Source of the DNA: Alopecurus myosuroides | Lineage: Eukaryota > Streptophyta > Magnoliopsida > Poales > Poaceae | Direction: 5' to 3' | Length of the DNA stretch: 64,000 nt | Assembly (NCBI GenBank): GCA_028641055.1 | Contig: CM054059.1 | Coordinates: 107,520,263 to 107,584,262 of the forward strand | In this document: positions 23,971 through 36,356 of the stretch, in pieces | Layout: each line of letters starts with the position of its first letter | Position numbering within the stretch: position 1 is the stretch's first letter | Position numbers and translations under genes: made by a program | Notes under the pieces: generated by a model | The model's input: only the letters and a program-made list of their open reading frames with translations | Database searches by the model: none | What the model was told of the DNA's origin: nothing

Positions 23971-26466
23971 ATTGGCGCCGTCTGTGGGAGCGGCGGGCGC
24001 TGGATCTCCGGCATCTTCGCCTTCACCATCCAACTCACATTGGAAACCTTCGACTTCGGCTCCAACCAATCCTATTCGGATCGGATCTTTCGTGGTCACC
24101 TCTCACTCGCCGGAATCACGCCCGGTATTCAGCGATCTGGAGAAGAGCGTCACCTTGACGTTCAGAAGCTTGAAGTTCTACACCAACAAAGACGGGATCC
24201 TCCACTTCCCTAAAGAATCAGGATCTGAGTCAGAAGCCATCGACTCGCGCCCTCATTTGGAGAAAAGTGGCGAGTCCATCCGCTTCAACACCAGCGACTA
24301 CCATACCCTCTCGACAGAGGAACCTTCCCAAATCCAGAAAGCTTTCCGAGCTACGCCTGGGACGCACGGGCCACGACTGGCTCAAGTCTGCATGGCAGGA
24401 TCGGAACAACCCCCAGAAACAGAACAAAGCGCTGTAGAGCGCGCTGAGATCGGCGTCTCGCGGGACGCATGGGACCGAGCCAAAGAAGCCTTGCGAACAA
24501 GTAAGCCGCCTATGGCAGGAGCGCCACACGAAGATATGGTCGCCTACCACTATCATCTAGTGAGAGCGTCCATTGCTATCAAAGAAGCTCGGAAAGACTT
24601 GGCCGATCGGAAGAGATTGGCGGATGAATTAAGTCAACGCCGGGCCGAGCTGTCCCTAACACCTTCGGTCGGAACTCGAACCACAAGGAAGGGATACGCA
24701 TCAAGACCAACATCCATGGATGCCGAGTCCCTGGGTGGGATCAGTAAGTCACTCGCACCTTCCCTTATGCGGGTTGACGAGGACGGAAACGTCTACCCGC
24801 AAACTCCTGCTGCCGCAGTCCTGGCCGCAGCAACCTACATGCAGATGAACCAGCCAGCGGAGAACGACCCTCGAGCGGAGCAGTACAAACAGGTTCGGAA
24901 AGGATTGGGCATGGCGGCCCCAAGGCTCGCCTCCTACGACCGCAGGAAAGCTGCCGAACAACAAGAGAAGGAAAAAGAAAAAGAGGCGTCGCGCAAGCAC
25001 AGGAGCACTTCGCCTAGGAGAGACAAATCACCTCACCGTGGTCGAGGAAAAGAAGCTCGGCGACGCGGTGATAGTCGAAGCAGCAACGAAGGCAGCCCGA
25101 GAAATAAAGGCTCGCGACGTCATAGCAGCCGCTCACGGAAGCACAACAAAGAGCCAAGGAAGGAAATTGATCGCGACCAGCCAGGATATAACGCGCGGTC
25201 AGATATCGCGCAAAATAAGGTGGACAAGGCAAGAGCTGCAAGGAACCGTGCGCGCTCCTCATCCAGTTCTTCGGATGACGAGACCTGCGGTGCGCTATGT
25301 TTCGCCCGCAGCATCCGCGAGGCACCCCTACCTAGGAGATTCAAGCTCAGCACAGAAGTCACGAAATACGATGGTTCACTCGAACCTTCATCGTGGCTAA
25401 ACGACTACCTCACGGCAGTAAAATGCCAACGTGGGAACAAGAACACGGCTATGCAGTACCTCAATCTACACTTGGTTGGCGTGGCACGTAGCTGGCTGGA
25501 AGTAAGGCCAAAATCCCGTTACGCATCATGGGACAACCTGCACTACGATTTCTGCAAGAACTTCCACGCCACTTACAAGAGACCAGCAACCATTGAAGAC
25601 TGCGGGCCTGCAAACAGAAGAGCGGCGAGTCCACCCGCGAGTACATTCAGCGATGGACAACACTCAGGAACACCGCAGGAAATATCTCAGAGGAAGTAGC
25701 GGTTGAGGCCTTCGCAAAAGGCGCCCGACGAACTGCTTTCAGAGAAGAGCTGGGCCGAGCCGCACCCAAAACTATTGGGGAACTGATGATCATAGCCGAC
25801 AAATGGGCTAATGGAGAAGACGCGGTGCGCAGCGAGAGGACATCATCGCCCGCGCCCGAAGAAGACCCCCATGGTCGAAAGAAAAGGAGGAAATACTACG
25901 ATCACGACGATCGGGAAGAGATGGTAGCGGCAGAATTCACGCGAAACCGCGATAATGGACGCCGCGGGAGTCGCGAGTGGAAACCAAAAGCCGAAGACAA
26001 AAGTCCCGAGGAGGACCTTAACGCGTACTACTCGCTACATCTATTTACAGATAAGCGCACGGGCAAAACTAAGGCAACACACCTCCTCAAGGATTGCCGA
26101 AAGTTCATCGACATCCACGAGGCCTTCCCGAAGAAAAGTAGATCAGCAACTAATCAAAATTACCCGCCACTTCCAAGAGGAGAACATCAAGGATTCCAAC
26201 CGCCACTACCCCTACCTCCACCAGGAAATCCAAACATGGCGCTAGCCGCACTAAACGCGCCACCCACACCAAACGCAGGAGCTAACGCGCACCCAAACCC
26301 GGCTGGACAGTTAGGGATGATACAAAAAGTCTGCCCATCCCGCAGAGCCCAGAAGACAAACACGCGGCAACTGTGCATGGTTGTGCAAACCCCGCCAACA
26401 AGGCCCGAGTACCTGAAGATGGCGGACCAAACAATCACCTTCTCGATGGAAGACCACCCACCATGA
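23906..26466 (+). pseudogene. D gag, one frameshift
   Basis: The ATG at 23906 is present in both LTR copies, unlike the upstream ATG at 23810 (ATC in the 3' LTR). The frame passes through the PBS. An acidic and Ser/Pro-rich N-terminus is followed by a coiled, charged region, an Arg/Ser-rich stretch (about 24970-25160) and a gag core (YDGSLEPSSWLNDYL, ARSWLEVRP, FCKNFHATY). At about 25601 one base is missing and the frame shifts. The new frame carries the gag end (IGELMIIADKWANGEDA) and a degenerate zinc-knuckle-like HLLKDC lacking a good first Cys. It ends at TGA 26464-26466, in frame with protease; CGA to TGA is likely. Gag would form the particle and bind RNA. Confidence 0.7.
23973..23990 (+). 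other. D primer-binding site
   Basis: TGGCGCCGTCTGTGGGAG begins 2 bases after the LTR. It is read in frame with gag (QLAPSVG). I do not assign the tRNA. Confidence 0.7.
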
Positions 26467-29046
26467 GTCTATCGACCAGGACACGCTGCCTTGGTAATCC
26501 AAGCGCAAATTGGTAATTACGAACTGGCTCGCGTATTTATGGACGGAGGCAGCGGCATCAACATTATCTACGCGGATACGCTACGCCGGATGAACAGGAA
26601 CCTGGATGGACTTGCGGAATCAGAAACATCCTTCCACGGGATAGTTCCAGGAAAGGCGATCCGTCCACTCGGAACAATCAACCTAGAGATTGTGTTGGGC
26701 AATCGACGCAATTACAGAAGAGAATTCCTCGACTTTGAAGTAGTCGACTGGCCCTTACAGTACCACGCCATTCTTGGTCGAACAGCGTTCGCCAGATTCA
26801 TGGCAGTACCACATTATGCGTACCTGAAGCTCAAGCTACCCGGAGAATATGGTGTAATCACCATCGACGGAGATTTCCAGAAGTCCAACAAGTGCGACAT
26901 CGGGTTCAACGAGATCGCAAAGTCTTTCAGGATGCAAGAAGAACAGGAGGAGATAGCAAAGACCACGGACCACTCCGTGATGCCCCTCACAAAGAAGAAC
27001 GCGCCAGAATTGGAATTCAGCGCCAACAGCGACACTCGAAAACATCAGGTGCACCCGACAGATTCTGCGAAGACGGCGATGGTTTCAACTACCCTCTCGC
27101 CAGCATAGGAAAGCGCACTCGTCGAACTCCTCCGTGAGTACTGGGAAATTTTCGCCTGGCAGCCCTCAGATATGCCAGGAATACCCAGGGAGTTCGCCGA
27201 GCACTCACTCGAAGTCTTCAAAGATGCAAAACCCATTAAGCAGACCACTCGACGGTTCTCAGAACCCAAACAGAAAGCGCTTGGAGAAGAAGTAAACAGA
27301 TTGCTAGCAGCAAAATTCATCAAAGAGATCAAGATATCCACTTGGTTAGCAAACCCAGTGCTGGTCCCGAAGAAGAACACTAACATCCTTCGAGTGTGCA
27401 TCGACTACACGTCGTTGAATAAGCACTGCCCCAAGGATAACTTTCCCCTCCCACGAATCGACCAGATCGTGGACTCCACCGCAGGCTGTCAACGCCTCTC
27501 CTTCCTGGACGCCTACTCGGGATATAATCAGATCCGGATGAAGCAGGAAGACAAGGAGAAGACATCATTCATCACACCCCATGGTGTGTACTGCTACACG
27601 ACAATGCCCTTCGGGCTCAAAAATGCAGGTGCAACATATCAGCGCTGCATGCAAAAATGTCTCGCCAAGCTCATTGGCAAGAACGTACAAGTGTACGTGA
27701 ACGACATCGTCATCAAGACTCGAGTAGAGGATACGCTCCTCGAGGACGTTAGAGAAACATTTGACGCTCTAAACGCATACATGATTAAGCTCAAACCGAC
27801 AAAATGCGTCTTCGGCGTCCCTGCAGGACAACTTCTCGGGTACCTGGTATCCGCCAGAGGCATTGAAGCCAACCCACAGAAGATACAAGCAATCTTGACA
27901 ATGAAGGAGCCAACCAATCTACGCGGAGTCCAACAGCTCGCAGGGCGACTAGCCGCCTTGAGCAGATTTATCGCACGATTGGGTGAGCAGGCGTTACCCT
28001 TCTATAAATTGCTGAAGAAGACGGACAAGTTCGAGTGGACACCAGAAGCTAAGCAGGCATTCGCAGACCTGAAGCGATCCCTGCAGAGCAGACGCATTCT
28101 GGCAACACCACAAGAGAGGGAGCCACTATACCTATACCTGGCCGCAACAAACCAGGTCATCAGCACGGCCATCGTGGTTGAACGACCTGAGGAAGGCAAG
28201 GCATATGGAGTTCAGAGAACAATCTACTACATCAGCGAGGTGCTATCACCGTGCAAATAACGATATCCTCACTACCAGAACCTTGCATATGGAGTCGTTC
28301 TCACAGCTCGAAAACTCAAGCACTACTTCCAGGAACATACCATAACGGTGGTTAATGATGCGTCACTTGGCACAATCATGAACAACCCAATGGCATCCGG
28401 AAGAATAGCAAAATGGAGCATCGAACTGGGCGCTTGGGACATCATCTATGCAGGGTGCAACTCAATAAAATCCCAGGTACTCATGGAATTCCTGAGCGAG
28501 TGGACAGAACTACAAACTCCCGGGCCACCGGAATACACGAGTAACTGGATCATGTACTTCGACGGATCCAAGAGAAATGAAGGAGCAGGAGTTGGGATCG
28601 TCCTAATTTCACCTAGAGGAGACAAGCTGCAGTACATCCTACGACTGGATTTTCCACCTGATGATCCAGCATCAAATAATGACACAGAATACGAGGCCCT
28701 GTTGCATGGGATGAAGATGGCAGTCGCGTGCGGAGCCACCCGACTGATGATCTACGGCGATTTCAATCTCATCGTGCAACAAACAATGAAGGAGTGCGAC
28801 GCTATCGCTGAGAACATGGTTGCCTATCGTGACATGTACAACCTACTCGAAGGAAGTTTCAAAGGGTGCGAGCTGAAGCACATTGCAAGGTCCAGCAATG
28901 AAGAAGCAGACAGGCTGGCAAACATGGGCTCCACAAATACACCCATACCACCAGGGATATATTTCGAGCAGATGACTAGGCGATCAGTCAAAGTCAAGAA
29001 AACTGCAGAAGCACCCGCAGCATTGGAAACAAAGGTCAGCCCGTAG
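26467..29046 (+). pseudogene. D protease, reverse transcriptase and RNase H, with stops
   Basis: Protease: VFMDGGSGINIIYADTL near 26535, a DGG form of the retropepsin site. RT: WLANPVLVPKKN, FLDAYSGYNQI, TMPFGLKNAGATYQR, then YVND at 27694-27705 where active copies have YVDD. RNase H: MYFDGS, YEALLHG, YGDFNLIVQ, EEADRLA, so the acidic residues can be found. In-frame stops are TAG 27106, TAA 28258 and TAG 29044. All lie in one frame. After 29046 a T run is one base short, so integrase is in another frame. Several stops look like C-to-T changes. Not translatable as a polyprotein. Confidence 0.8.
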
Positions 29047-29090
29047 ATCGCTATTATCGAGCTCATTCATAATATTTCGCGACAAGTTTT

Positions 29091-30341
29091 TTGGTCGAGC
29101 CAGTCTGGACGCAGAAATACCTCGACTACTTGTCCGCCAAACAGCTCCTAGCAGATCCTCGTGAGGCCAGACAAATAATCAGACGCAGCAAATCCTTTCG
29201 GGTACTCACCGGCGAGTTGTACAAACAAAGCATCTCAGGCATACTGCAACGATGCATAGCACCCGAAGATGGCAAGGAATTACTGCGGGACATCCACCAA
29301 GGGGACTGTGGACATCATGCTAGCTGGAAAGCAATCATGGGAAAAGCCTTCCAAGCAGGATTCTATTGGCTTACAGCAGCCAGGGATGCAAAGGAACTGG
29401 TCGACAGGTGCAACGCTTGCCAGCGATTCGCACCAAAACCACACGCACCCGCTACGGAACTACATATGATACCAATCGCCTGGCCCTTTGCACAATGGGG
29501 GCTGGACATGGTAGGACCATTACGCAAGTCCACGCCAGGCGGATACACACACTTGCTAGTCGCAGTCGACAAATTTACCAAGTGGATCGAAGCAATGCCA
29601 GTAACCTTGGCTAGCGCCCAATGCACCGTCAAATTCCTCAACTCCATCGTATGCAGGTTTGGAGTACCACATGACTTCATTACTGACAATGGTAGCAACT
29701 TCACGGCAAAAGAAACACAGCAGTTCTGCGAAGAAAAGGGCATCATCTTCAAATTTTCTTCAGTTGCTCATCCACAAACCAACGGCCAAGTCGAAAGATC
29801 CAACGGACTAGTTTCGGCTGGCATCAAGAAGCGTCTACTCGATCGCCTACACCCAGCAGCGGGACATTGGGCAGAAGAGCTACCCTCCGTGCTATGGAGC
29901 CTCCGCACAACTCCCAATCGATCCACAAACTACACACCATTTTTCATGGTATACGTGGCCGAAGCAGTCATTCCCGAGGACGTCAGGTTCAGCGCCCCAA
30001 GGGTTGTTGCTTACATCGAAGAAACCTCCAACAGGGCACTCGCGGATGATATGGACACACTCGATGAAATGCGCGACATTGCACTCGCAAGATCCACGGT
30101 ATACCAGCAGTCGCTGCGAAACTATCACAGTTGCCGCATACGCCACAGGGCCTTCGCAGCAGGAGATCTGGTACTACGGCTCAAGCAGAAGGAAGGACAC
30201 AAACTCGAGCCACCATGGGAAGGACCCTTCATAATACACGAAGCTATCCCAGGTGGTGCCTATCGACTGAAGAATCCGGCGACTGGAGGCATCTATTCCA
30301 ACCCTTGGAATGTTGCACAACTCCGAAAATTTTATCCTTAG
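29091..30341 (+). pseudogene. D integrase, open but out of frame
   Basis: An open frame of about 416 codons without a natural start: it uses TTG 29091 only because the frameshift lies there. It has the HHCC zinc finger (GDCGHH then CNACQRF), the catalytic core D, D and E (GLDMVGP, ITDNGSNF, NGQVERSNG) and a C-terminal PPWEGPF-like motif ending KFYP-stop. It inserts cDNA into the genome. No chromodomain follows. The core residues look intact, but it cannot be made from the present pol frame without a shift. Confidence 0.8.
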
Positions 30342-30639
30342 ATTTATTTCTACTCATCGTAATAAGGCTATATTAGCCATCTTGTAGCTCGAAAGAAAAA
30401 CACATGACTTTTCAGTCATTGCAATAAAATACATGGTTTCTCAACCATAGATACTCGAGTTCTCCATCCTTACATGCTAAAAGCAACATGTATACACCCC
30501 ACAAACACACGGGAGCTACACCTAACACAGCATCACAGGAAGAATTTTTTATATACAAGGTAAACACCTTAAAACAGTTGTTTACAACTACACAGCACAA
30601 CATGATACATACATCCTACAATCATACATGGCGATGAGC

Positions 30640-31488
30640 ATTCTCAGCCGCCAACACCCGATCTACCTCAGCAGAGGTCAGTCGAATGATTTCCTCCGCC
30701 GCGGGTCAAACAACCCTATAATGAGGAGAAAGGTCGACGGTTGGGCCATCAGGAAGCCTAGCTACGGAGTTGAAATTCACCTCAGGATGCCACAACCGGA
30801 CGAAAGAGAGGGCCACTACCGAGCCGCAAATCATCTGATTGCGAACACACTCGCGAATTTCTCCTTCCTGCCCGAACAACCTGAGAAGATGGCTCCAATC
30901 CTCAGGACCCCTCTCCAATGGATAGAAAGCGGCGTTCATTGCAATCAAAACCTTGTGAAAGGAACTCACGAGTATCTTCACCTGGATGACCCGGAACTTC
31001 AAGGTAGCAAGCACAAAGCCTCGACTACGATCAGACCAAAAGTTACTTGCATGAGGCTTTGAGCTGCCGGCTTCCTGAAGGATGTGGTTCTCCACCCACT
31101 GTTTCTCACTCCTATCATCCGGTTGAACAACTGAAAAACAAAGGTATATGATCAAAGAAAGATACAGGACAAAGAAGAACAGGGGGCTAAACTACTTACA
31201 GAGCAAATCCTGGGCAACAGACGCCAATTCATCCATCACAAACTGCTCGCGTTCAATCGCCAGCTTTTGTTTGGACTTGGCCACATCCGCTATCCCACGC
31301 AATGCTTTTAGGTTGCGTTCACCATCCGCAACACGATCACGGAGGCCTGCGAAGGTCCCAACAGCGGCAACAAGAGGATTTGCTGGAGTAGCAAGTCCAC
31401 CTGAAGACTCCGCAGCAACCCCGACTACCTGGAAGAATACATGGAAATTGAAGGAATAAGATGCCCCCATTCGAGATATAACAACCAT
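30640..31488 (-). pseudogene. D antisense region, distal exons (unknown protein)
   Basis: Two minus-strand open segments, about 31440-31193 (Ala/Val-rich, helical, ending LASVAQDLLC at a GTAAGT donor) and about 31130-30640 (PEDWSHLLRLFGQEGEI, VVALSFVRLWHPEV). They look like consecutive exons and lie downstream of the stop that ends the main antisense gene at 31650. They may be its 3' exons in an ancestor or a second gene. No counterpart is visible in F or G. Function not recognised. Confidence 0.4.
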
Positions 31489-31501
31489 TTATTCGACAGG
31501 T

Positions 31502-32824
31502 GCTCGGGGGCTACTCCCATCGGGAGGAAACACACAGCAAATCAGTCATAGTAAGCATCTCAGGAAAACATCTCGATTAAACGATGAAAATACGGGAATG
31601 CATCCCAAGGTTCATTACAATCGAAAGAGCGAAATACAAAGAAAAGATACTAAGGAGCTGCAGATGTGCTGCCACTCGCGACGGTGCCTCCCCTAGAACG
31701 GGCGAACAACTCGGATAACTTCCGAGCAAGGACTCCGGCTGGCTCGCCAAAACGATGAAGCCCTACCTTTTTGCCCGTAGAAGGATCGACGGGAAGGTCC
31801 GAGTACGCCTCTTCCAAGCCGGTGACTCCATGGGCCAGCGCGAACTGGATGGCGGTCTTCGCCCCAGACTCCGACTGCGCGACCGCGTAGGCGCCAAGGA
31901 GATTGCTCTCCGAGAAGATCTTTAAAAGATCACCCAGCGCAGGTGGAGACACGGCGTTGACTAGGAGGCCACGATGAAGCTGCGTCAGTACTCGAACGAC
32001 ATCGCCAATCAGGGTGCAAATCCCTTCGGCGTGCCTCCTGAGCTGGGCGCAAGAATCGGTCAGCGCATCCACGCGTTGGACCCCAGGAAGCTCCAGTGGG
32101 ACGCCCAGAAGACCTGCAAAGGAAAATATTAAAATCCGAGGATCTATCAGACAACCAGAAGATGACAATAGACCGAAAGCAACTTACCCGCAAACTGTTC
32201 GGCTAGAGGACGAAGGAAGTCGACAAGGTCGGAGTCCGCCTTCGTGCCAGCTTCCTCCAGGTTTTTCAGAGCATCTTGGGCGGCCGCAAGCTTTCCTTCG
32301 AGGTCAGCCGACAGCATGGGGGAGGATTCAAGTTCCTCTCGAATAGCTGCCAACTGAGCCTCTTGAGCAATTGCCCGAGTGGAGGCATTCACCTTCTCGG
32401 CCTTCATAAACTCAACTTGAGATGCACAGCAATGATTGTCAGAAACGAAGAAATTGGCAGAGATAAAGAGATAAAGATAGAGGAATGTAATAGACTCACT
32501 TCGAAGGAGCTCATTTTCGCTGGTGAGTCGATCACGATCCGACCGAAGGTTACTGCATTCCGCTTCGGCAAGAACGACACGACGACCAACGGCCACAAGG
32601 GAATCGATGAGGGACTGCAAAGATTATGAAGATTATAGAATCAGAAAAGAGAAATTTGAGCCTATACACGATTGAAAACATTCGAGTATAGCCTCGGGGG
32701 CTACTCCCATCGGGAGCACTATCGTGCACCCGATAAAGCTAGAAGAAAGGAAAAGGTCTATCTTTGAGCCTGTAGCCAATCGCATACGATCAACTACAGC
32801 CTCGGGGGCTACTCCCATCGGGAG
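31502..32824 (+). repeat. Internal polypurine-tract-like motifs (3 copies)
   Basis: CTCGGGGGCTACTCCCATCG followed by GGAG occurs at about 31503, 32693 and 32801. The last two belong to a 108-bp tandem duplication (about 32657-32845) that also contains GTGCACCCGATAAA. The first half equals the polypurine tract in front of the 3' LTR (GCTCGGGGGCTAC at 35844-35856). Two copies lie in introns of the antisense gene and one after its stop. Confidence 0.75.
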
Positions 32825-34618
32825 CACTGCCGTGCACCCGATAAAAAACAGATCTGAATTGACGGAGTACTGGAGAAGCAAGCAGCAAGGTTTACCTGGC
32901 CTTGGGCGAAGGAAAGGGGATCTGCGGAGCTACCCGACAACTCCTTCGGAGTCGAGGCCCCAGCAGCAAAACTAGGAATTCTGTATTCCTTAGTCGCCGC
33001 TGTAGGGGCCGCACTCGGCGAATTCCGCACGGTGTCGGCGGTAGGGGTCCCACCCGCGGTTTCAACCTTCTTCCTCTTGTCAGGACGGGAAGAGACGAAT
33101 CTACGTGGGCTGATAGTTTGCAAACAACAACGAAGACAATATGTCAAAAGACGCAAAAGAAAAATGTTCGACTAAGAACAAGAAGAGAAACTTACTCGTC
33201 GTCATCTTCATCATCCAACATATCCGCATTCCAGGCGGTTTGGACATTTGGAAATGAAGGAGAAGGGGCGAGCGTGTGCAGCGAAGTCACGATGAGGGGC
33301 CCCTTCCCGGGCGATTCCTCCAAAGAGTTGTCCTTGGAGGTGGCCTCATCACCCTCCACTCGACGATGTTTGCGCTGGAGGAGACCGTCACCCGAATCCT
33401 CCGCACTATCCGAGGAGTCACTCTCGGAGCTGGAGGAGGCATCAGCAACACTAGTGTCGGCTGGGCCGTCCAAGTTACTCGCCAACAAATCTGAGGCATC
33501 CTCCCCAGACATTGGCGGGTAGCATGTGGCCACAGTTAGGCTCTATCAAAGAATTATAGAAGAAAAGTAAGAGAAAAATTCAGTCGGCCAACTTTCAGAA
33601 CAGGGGAAGAAATGAAGTTTGAAGGAAAGACAAACTTACTTCGGGTGGCGGAGGCCTCGATGCCTCGAAAGCTGCGACCGTGCAGTCGGGGAAAGTTTCG
33701 CCCACCTTCAAGCTGGTGATGGCCGCGATCTTCTTCTCGAACTCGACGTTCGAGAGCTCTTCGCGGCTCACACGAGTGGGGTCTTCAGTGCCCTGGTACT
33801 CCCACATCATGGAAGGCCTGTGCTGCAGGGGCTGAATCCTGCGCTTGAGGAAGATGTTCGCCAGGTGCAGCCCGTTTAGCACGACTCAAGCGGCTTGGTC
33901 CCAAAGGGCGGCCACCTTGGTGAGTAGCGGCGCAACGATCTGGTTCTCTTCAGCCGACAGTCTATGCCCCCAGGATTTCCCCCTCTTCAGAACAGCGAAC
34001 GGGTGGAATTCCTGAATTCCACCCGAGCTGTTGTCGGTGACGTAAAACCACTTCTTCCTCCATCCTTGGGCGGAGTCGATGAAGTACATCCCAAAGTAGT
34101 TGTTTTCTGATTTCGCCTGAATGCCGAAACCACCCGTGCGTAGCGGCTCGCCCGGCTCAGATTCTACCTGCGATCTCTCGCGGAAGACTCGAACCTTGAA
34201 TAGGGCCTTCCAGAGGCCCCAATGTGGGCGAATATATGCCCAAGAAGCACTCGGAAAATACAATGAAGCACGAGATGTGCTGCACTGCATTCGGAGGCAG
34301 ATCGTGGAGCTGTATGCCATAGACATACATCAATGCCACGAGGAAGGGGTGAAGAGGAAAGGAGAGTCCGCGCGACACGTGGTCCGCGAAAACCACGCGT
34401 TCGTTTGCGTGAGGATTGGGTACCTCCTCCTTCTTGCCGAGGCGCACCCGTTTCTCAGCTTCCGGAGGCAGCAACCCCTCCCGCTGCATCTCCTTGATGC
34501 TCTTTTGGGTGGTGTTGGGTGAGCGCCAATCTCCCGAGCGCGGTGCAGGTGGCGCAGGAACCTCCTCCGGCGCCTTCGATGAAGAAACAGCAGCGCCACG
34601 CTTCTTGCTTCCTGCCAT
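31650..34618 (-). pseudogene. D antisense gene (Transposase_28 / 'putative gypsy type transposon' type)
   Basis: ATG at 34618, 103 bases below an antisense TATA box. Exon-like blocks: 34618 to about 33643; about 33533-33196; about 33120-32897; about 32620-32499; about 32420-32190; about 32110-31650, several with GTAAGT-like donors. The first block holds a folded N-terminal domain (GLSFPLHPF, ISCFIVFSECFLGIY, WKKWFY-type text), then acidic Ser-rich linkers and two coiled-coil blocks (SENELLRSE; NASTRAIAQEAQLAAIREEL), then an all-alpha domain. Breaks: frameshift near 34230 and TGA at about 33887. From memory the N-terminus belongs to the grass family annotated as putative gypsy type transposon. 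It is conserved in F and G. Biochemical role unknown. Confidence 0.6.
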
Positions 34619-34720
34619 TGGCGCTGGTGCGAGCTAGCAGAGACGAAGTTTGGAGAGCGAGGAAGACGAAGGACGAGGAAGACGAAGGCTGGGAAATTTT
34701 CACCGTTTCACCTAAGGCCC

Positions 34721-34730
34721 GCATTTATAC
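34721..34730 (-). promoter_or_regulatory. TATA box of the D antisense gene
   Basis: The minus strand reads GTATAAATGC, about 105 bases before the antisense ATG at 34618. It lies well outside the LTR. The equivalent box in F is TTATAAATAG at 43429-43438. Two independent elements with a TATA at the matching place support a real antisense promoter. Confidence 0.6.
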
Positions 34731-35856
34731 ACAGCGCCAGTCGATCCTGATCGTTCACTGGGCTACGTTTGCATCCATCGCGGCCGCCGCGTGCGAAGGC
34801 GAAACGAAAGGGCGGCGGATGCTGTTTCGTGCCACGATCCTAACAGTGGATCGTGCGCATTTACTGCGCGCAGTTCGCGTAAAAACCGGGAACGTCGTCT
34901 CGTTTCCGGTCAAAAAGCTGACAAAGTGGGCCAACATTTCTGCTCTCGCCCCGTCACGTCCCATCGGGAGGATAAAAATGCGCCGTGACGTCATAGCGTG
35001 CATCATCAAGATGGCGTATATTTCGAGTAAAGTTCCAAACACGAAAACAACTTCGTATGGAAAATCTATGGCGTGAAATCTCTTTCACAGGAGAACAGTA
35101 CCCTAAGCACGAAAGCTCTTTCGTATGGGATTAAAAGCTCCAAACACGAAAATAACTTCGTATGGACATATTATGGCGTGAAATCTCTCACGAGGGAAAA
35201 AACTCCAAACACGAAAAACTCTTTCGTATGGACAAAGATAGCTTGGTTCTCATATCTAGAAAACCACAAGCTCAAAACCACGCGAGTAGGCAGATCCTGC
35301 CACTCATTCGCACGATGTTTACGCATCATAGACCTGGATTGTTCACCCGACTAGGTACATCCGGATGCCATATTCTTTCAAATATGAAGGTAAGACCCAA
35401 AAGATCTCTCTTGAGGCCCTGGAATCGCACTCAAGTTGCGTCTTCTGGTACAATTCCCTGTCAACAACACGAAGAAAAATCCTAGCGGACGCGCCGGGTA
35501 CCCCCATAGGTTAAGTTCGACTCGGTAAGACCACTACGGCCCAGTCACAATGATCACCTCATCGGGTTCGAGTTGGAGGTCTCGAATCTGTGTAGGCCAG
35601 AAATGTTTTTGCCCTAGTTGCAATTAATTGGCCCTGATCTTTCAGGAGAGCCAAGCTGTTGTGCCACATCCTTCTGTGATAAATAGCCATAAAAACAGGC
35701 ACTTTCATTACTCGATACTCGGGTATAAAGGCTCATCACATAGGGTACACGCCCTCCGAGAAATGACAATAGTGGTTATCCGAAAGAAAGCGGGATGAAA
35801 AATCTGACCGTCTGCTCGACTGGAAAATCCCAATAGAGAAAAAGCTCGGGGGCTAC
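34731..35856 (+). other. D region between antisense promoter and 3' LTR
   Basis: No credible gene. 35038-35230 is a tandem pair of about 105 bp, each with two imperfect palindromes of the form CACGAA...TTCGTATGG (near 35040, 35108, 35144 and 35209). The stretch ends with the polypurine tract AAAAGCTCGGGGGCTAC at 35840-35856, adjoining the 3' LTR. Confidence 0.7.
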
Positions 35857-36351
35857 TGACGAAGGGATGGACCTTGGACCCTGCAAGTAAGGACACCCCG
35901 TGTTAGGCCCAAGGCTAAAGCCCAAGGAGAAAAGCCCCTGGATTATTATGGAAGGCCCACGTGAAGCCTGCCCGCAATACCTTGCGGGCTAAGTTAGGAA
36001 ACTTGTGACCGACATAGGGTTAGAGTTCGAGTCCTCGCCAGGGGTAGGGCTTGAGACCTGGCCGCTTATATAAGGCCAGGAGAACCACCGAGAGAGGACC
36101 AAGCAATACTGCACCACCAAAGCCTTGAGCTCGAGATTGTACTCTCGACTTGAGCAATCACCATTGTAACCGATCTATTCAATAATACAGATCGACAGAG
36201 GCAGGAGTAAGGGTTTTACCTCTACGAGGGCCCCGAACCTGGGTAAATTGTGCCCCCTGTCTAGCCGACGATTGTCACCAGCGCTCATGGGTTCTCCTAT
36301 TCGAAACCCTATGGGTTCACCTGAGGGATTTGCCGAGTTACAGATTCGACA
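35857..36351 (+). repeat. D 3' LTR (495 bp)
   Basis: Same ends as the 5' LTR (TGACG...CGACA). Fifteen substitutions and no length change against 23476-23970. The ATG at 23810 of the 5' LTR reads ATC here, whereas the ATG at 23906 is kept. The flank cggag follows. Confidence 0.9.
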
Positions 36352-36356
36352 CGGAG

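Larger units (their letters stand above)
23476..36351 (+). mobile_element. Element D: complete Tat-type Gypsy retrotransposon with antisense gene, inactivated
   Basis: Two 495-bp LTRs (TGACG...CGACA) enclose PBS, gag, protease, RT, RNase H, integrase, then about 5.5 kb holding an antisense multi-exon gene and the polypurine tract. Flanks are ccgag (23471-23475) and cggag (36352-36356), a target duplication with one mismatch. I count 15 substitutions between the LTRs, about 3%. Absence of a chromodomain, RNase H-IN order and the antisense gene after pol fit the Tat lineage (Retand/Grande/RIRE2-like, family unknown). Gag has one frameshift, pol has several stops and one frameshift, and RT has a changed active site. 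Confidence 0.85.

Noticed and set aside
29091..29091. Natural start of a separate integrase gene in D
   Set aside because: The start is TTG at a T run one base short; F encodes integrase in the same frame as RT. A frameshift explains it.
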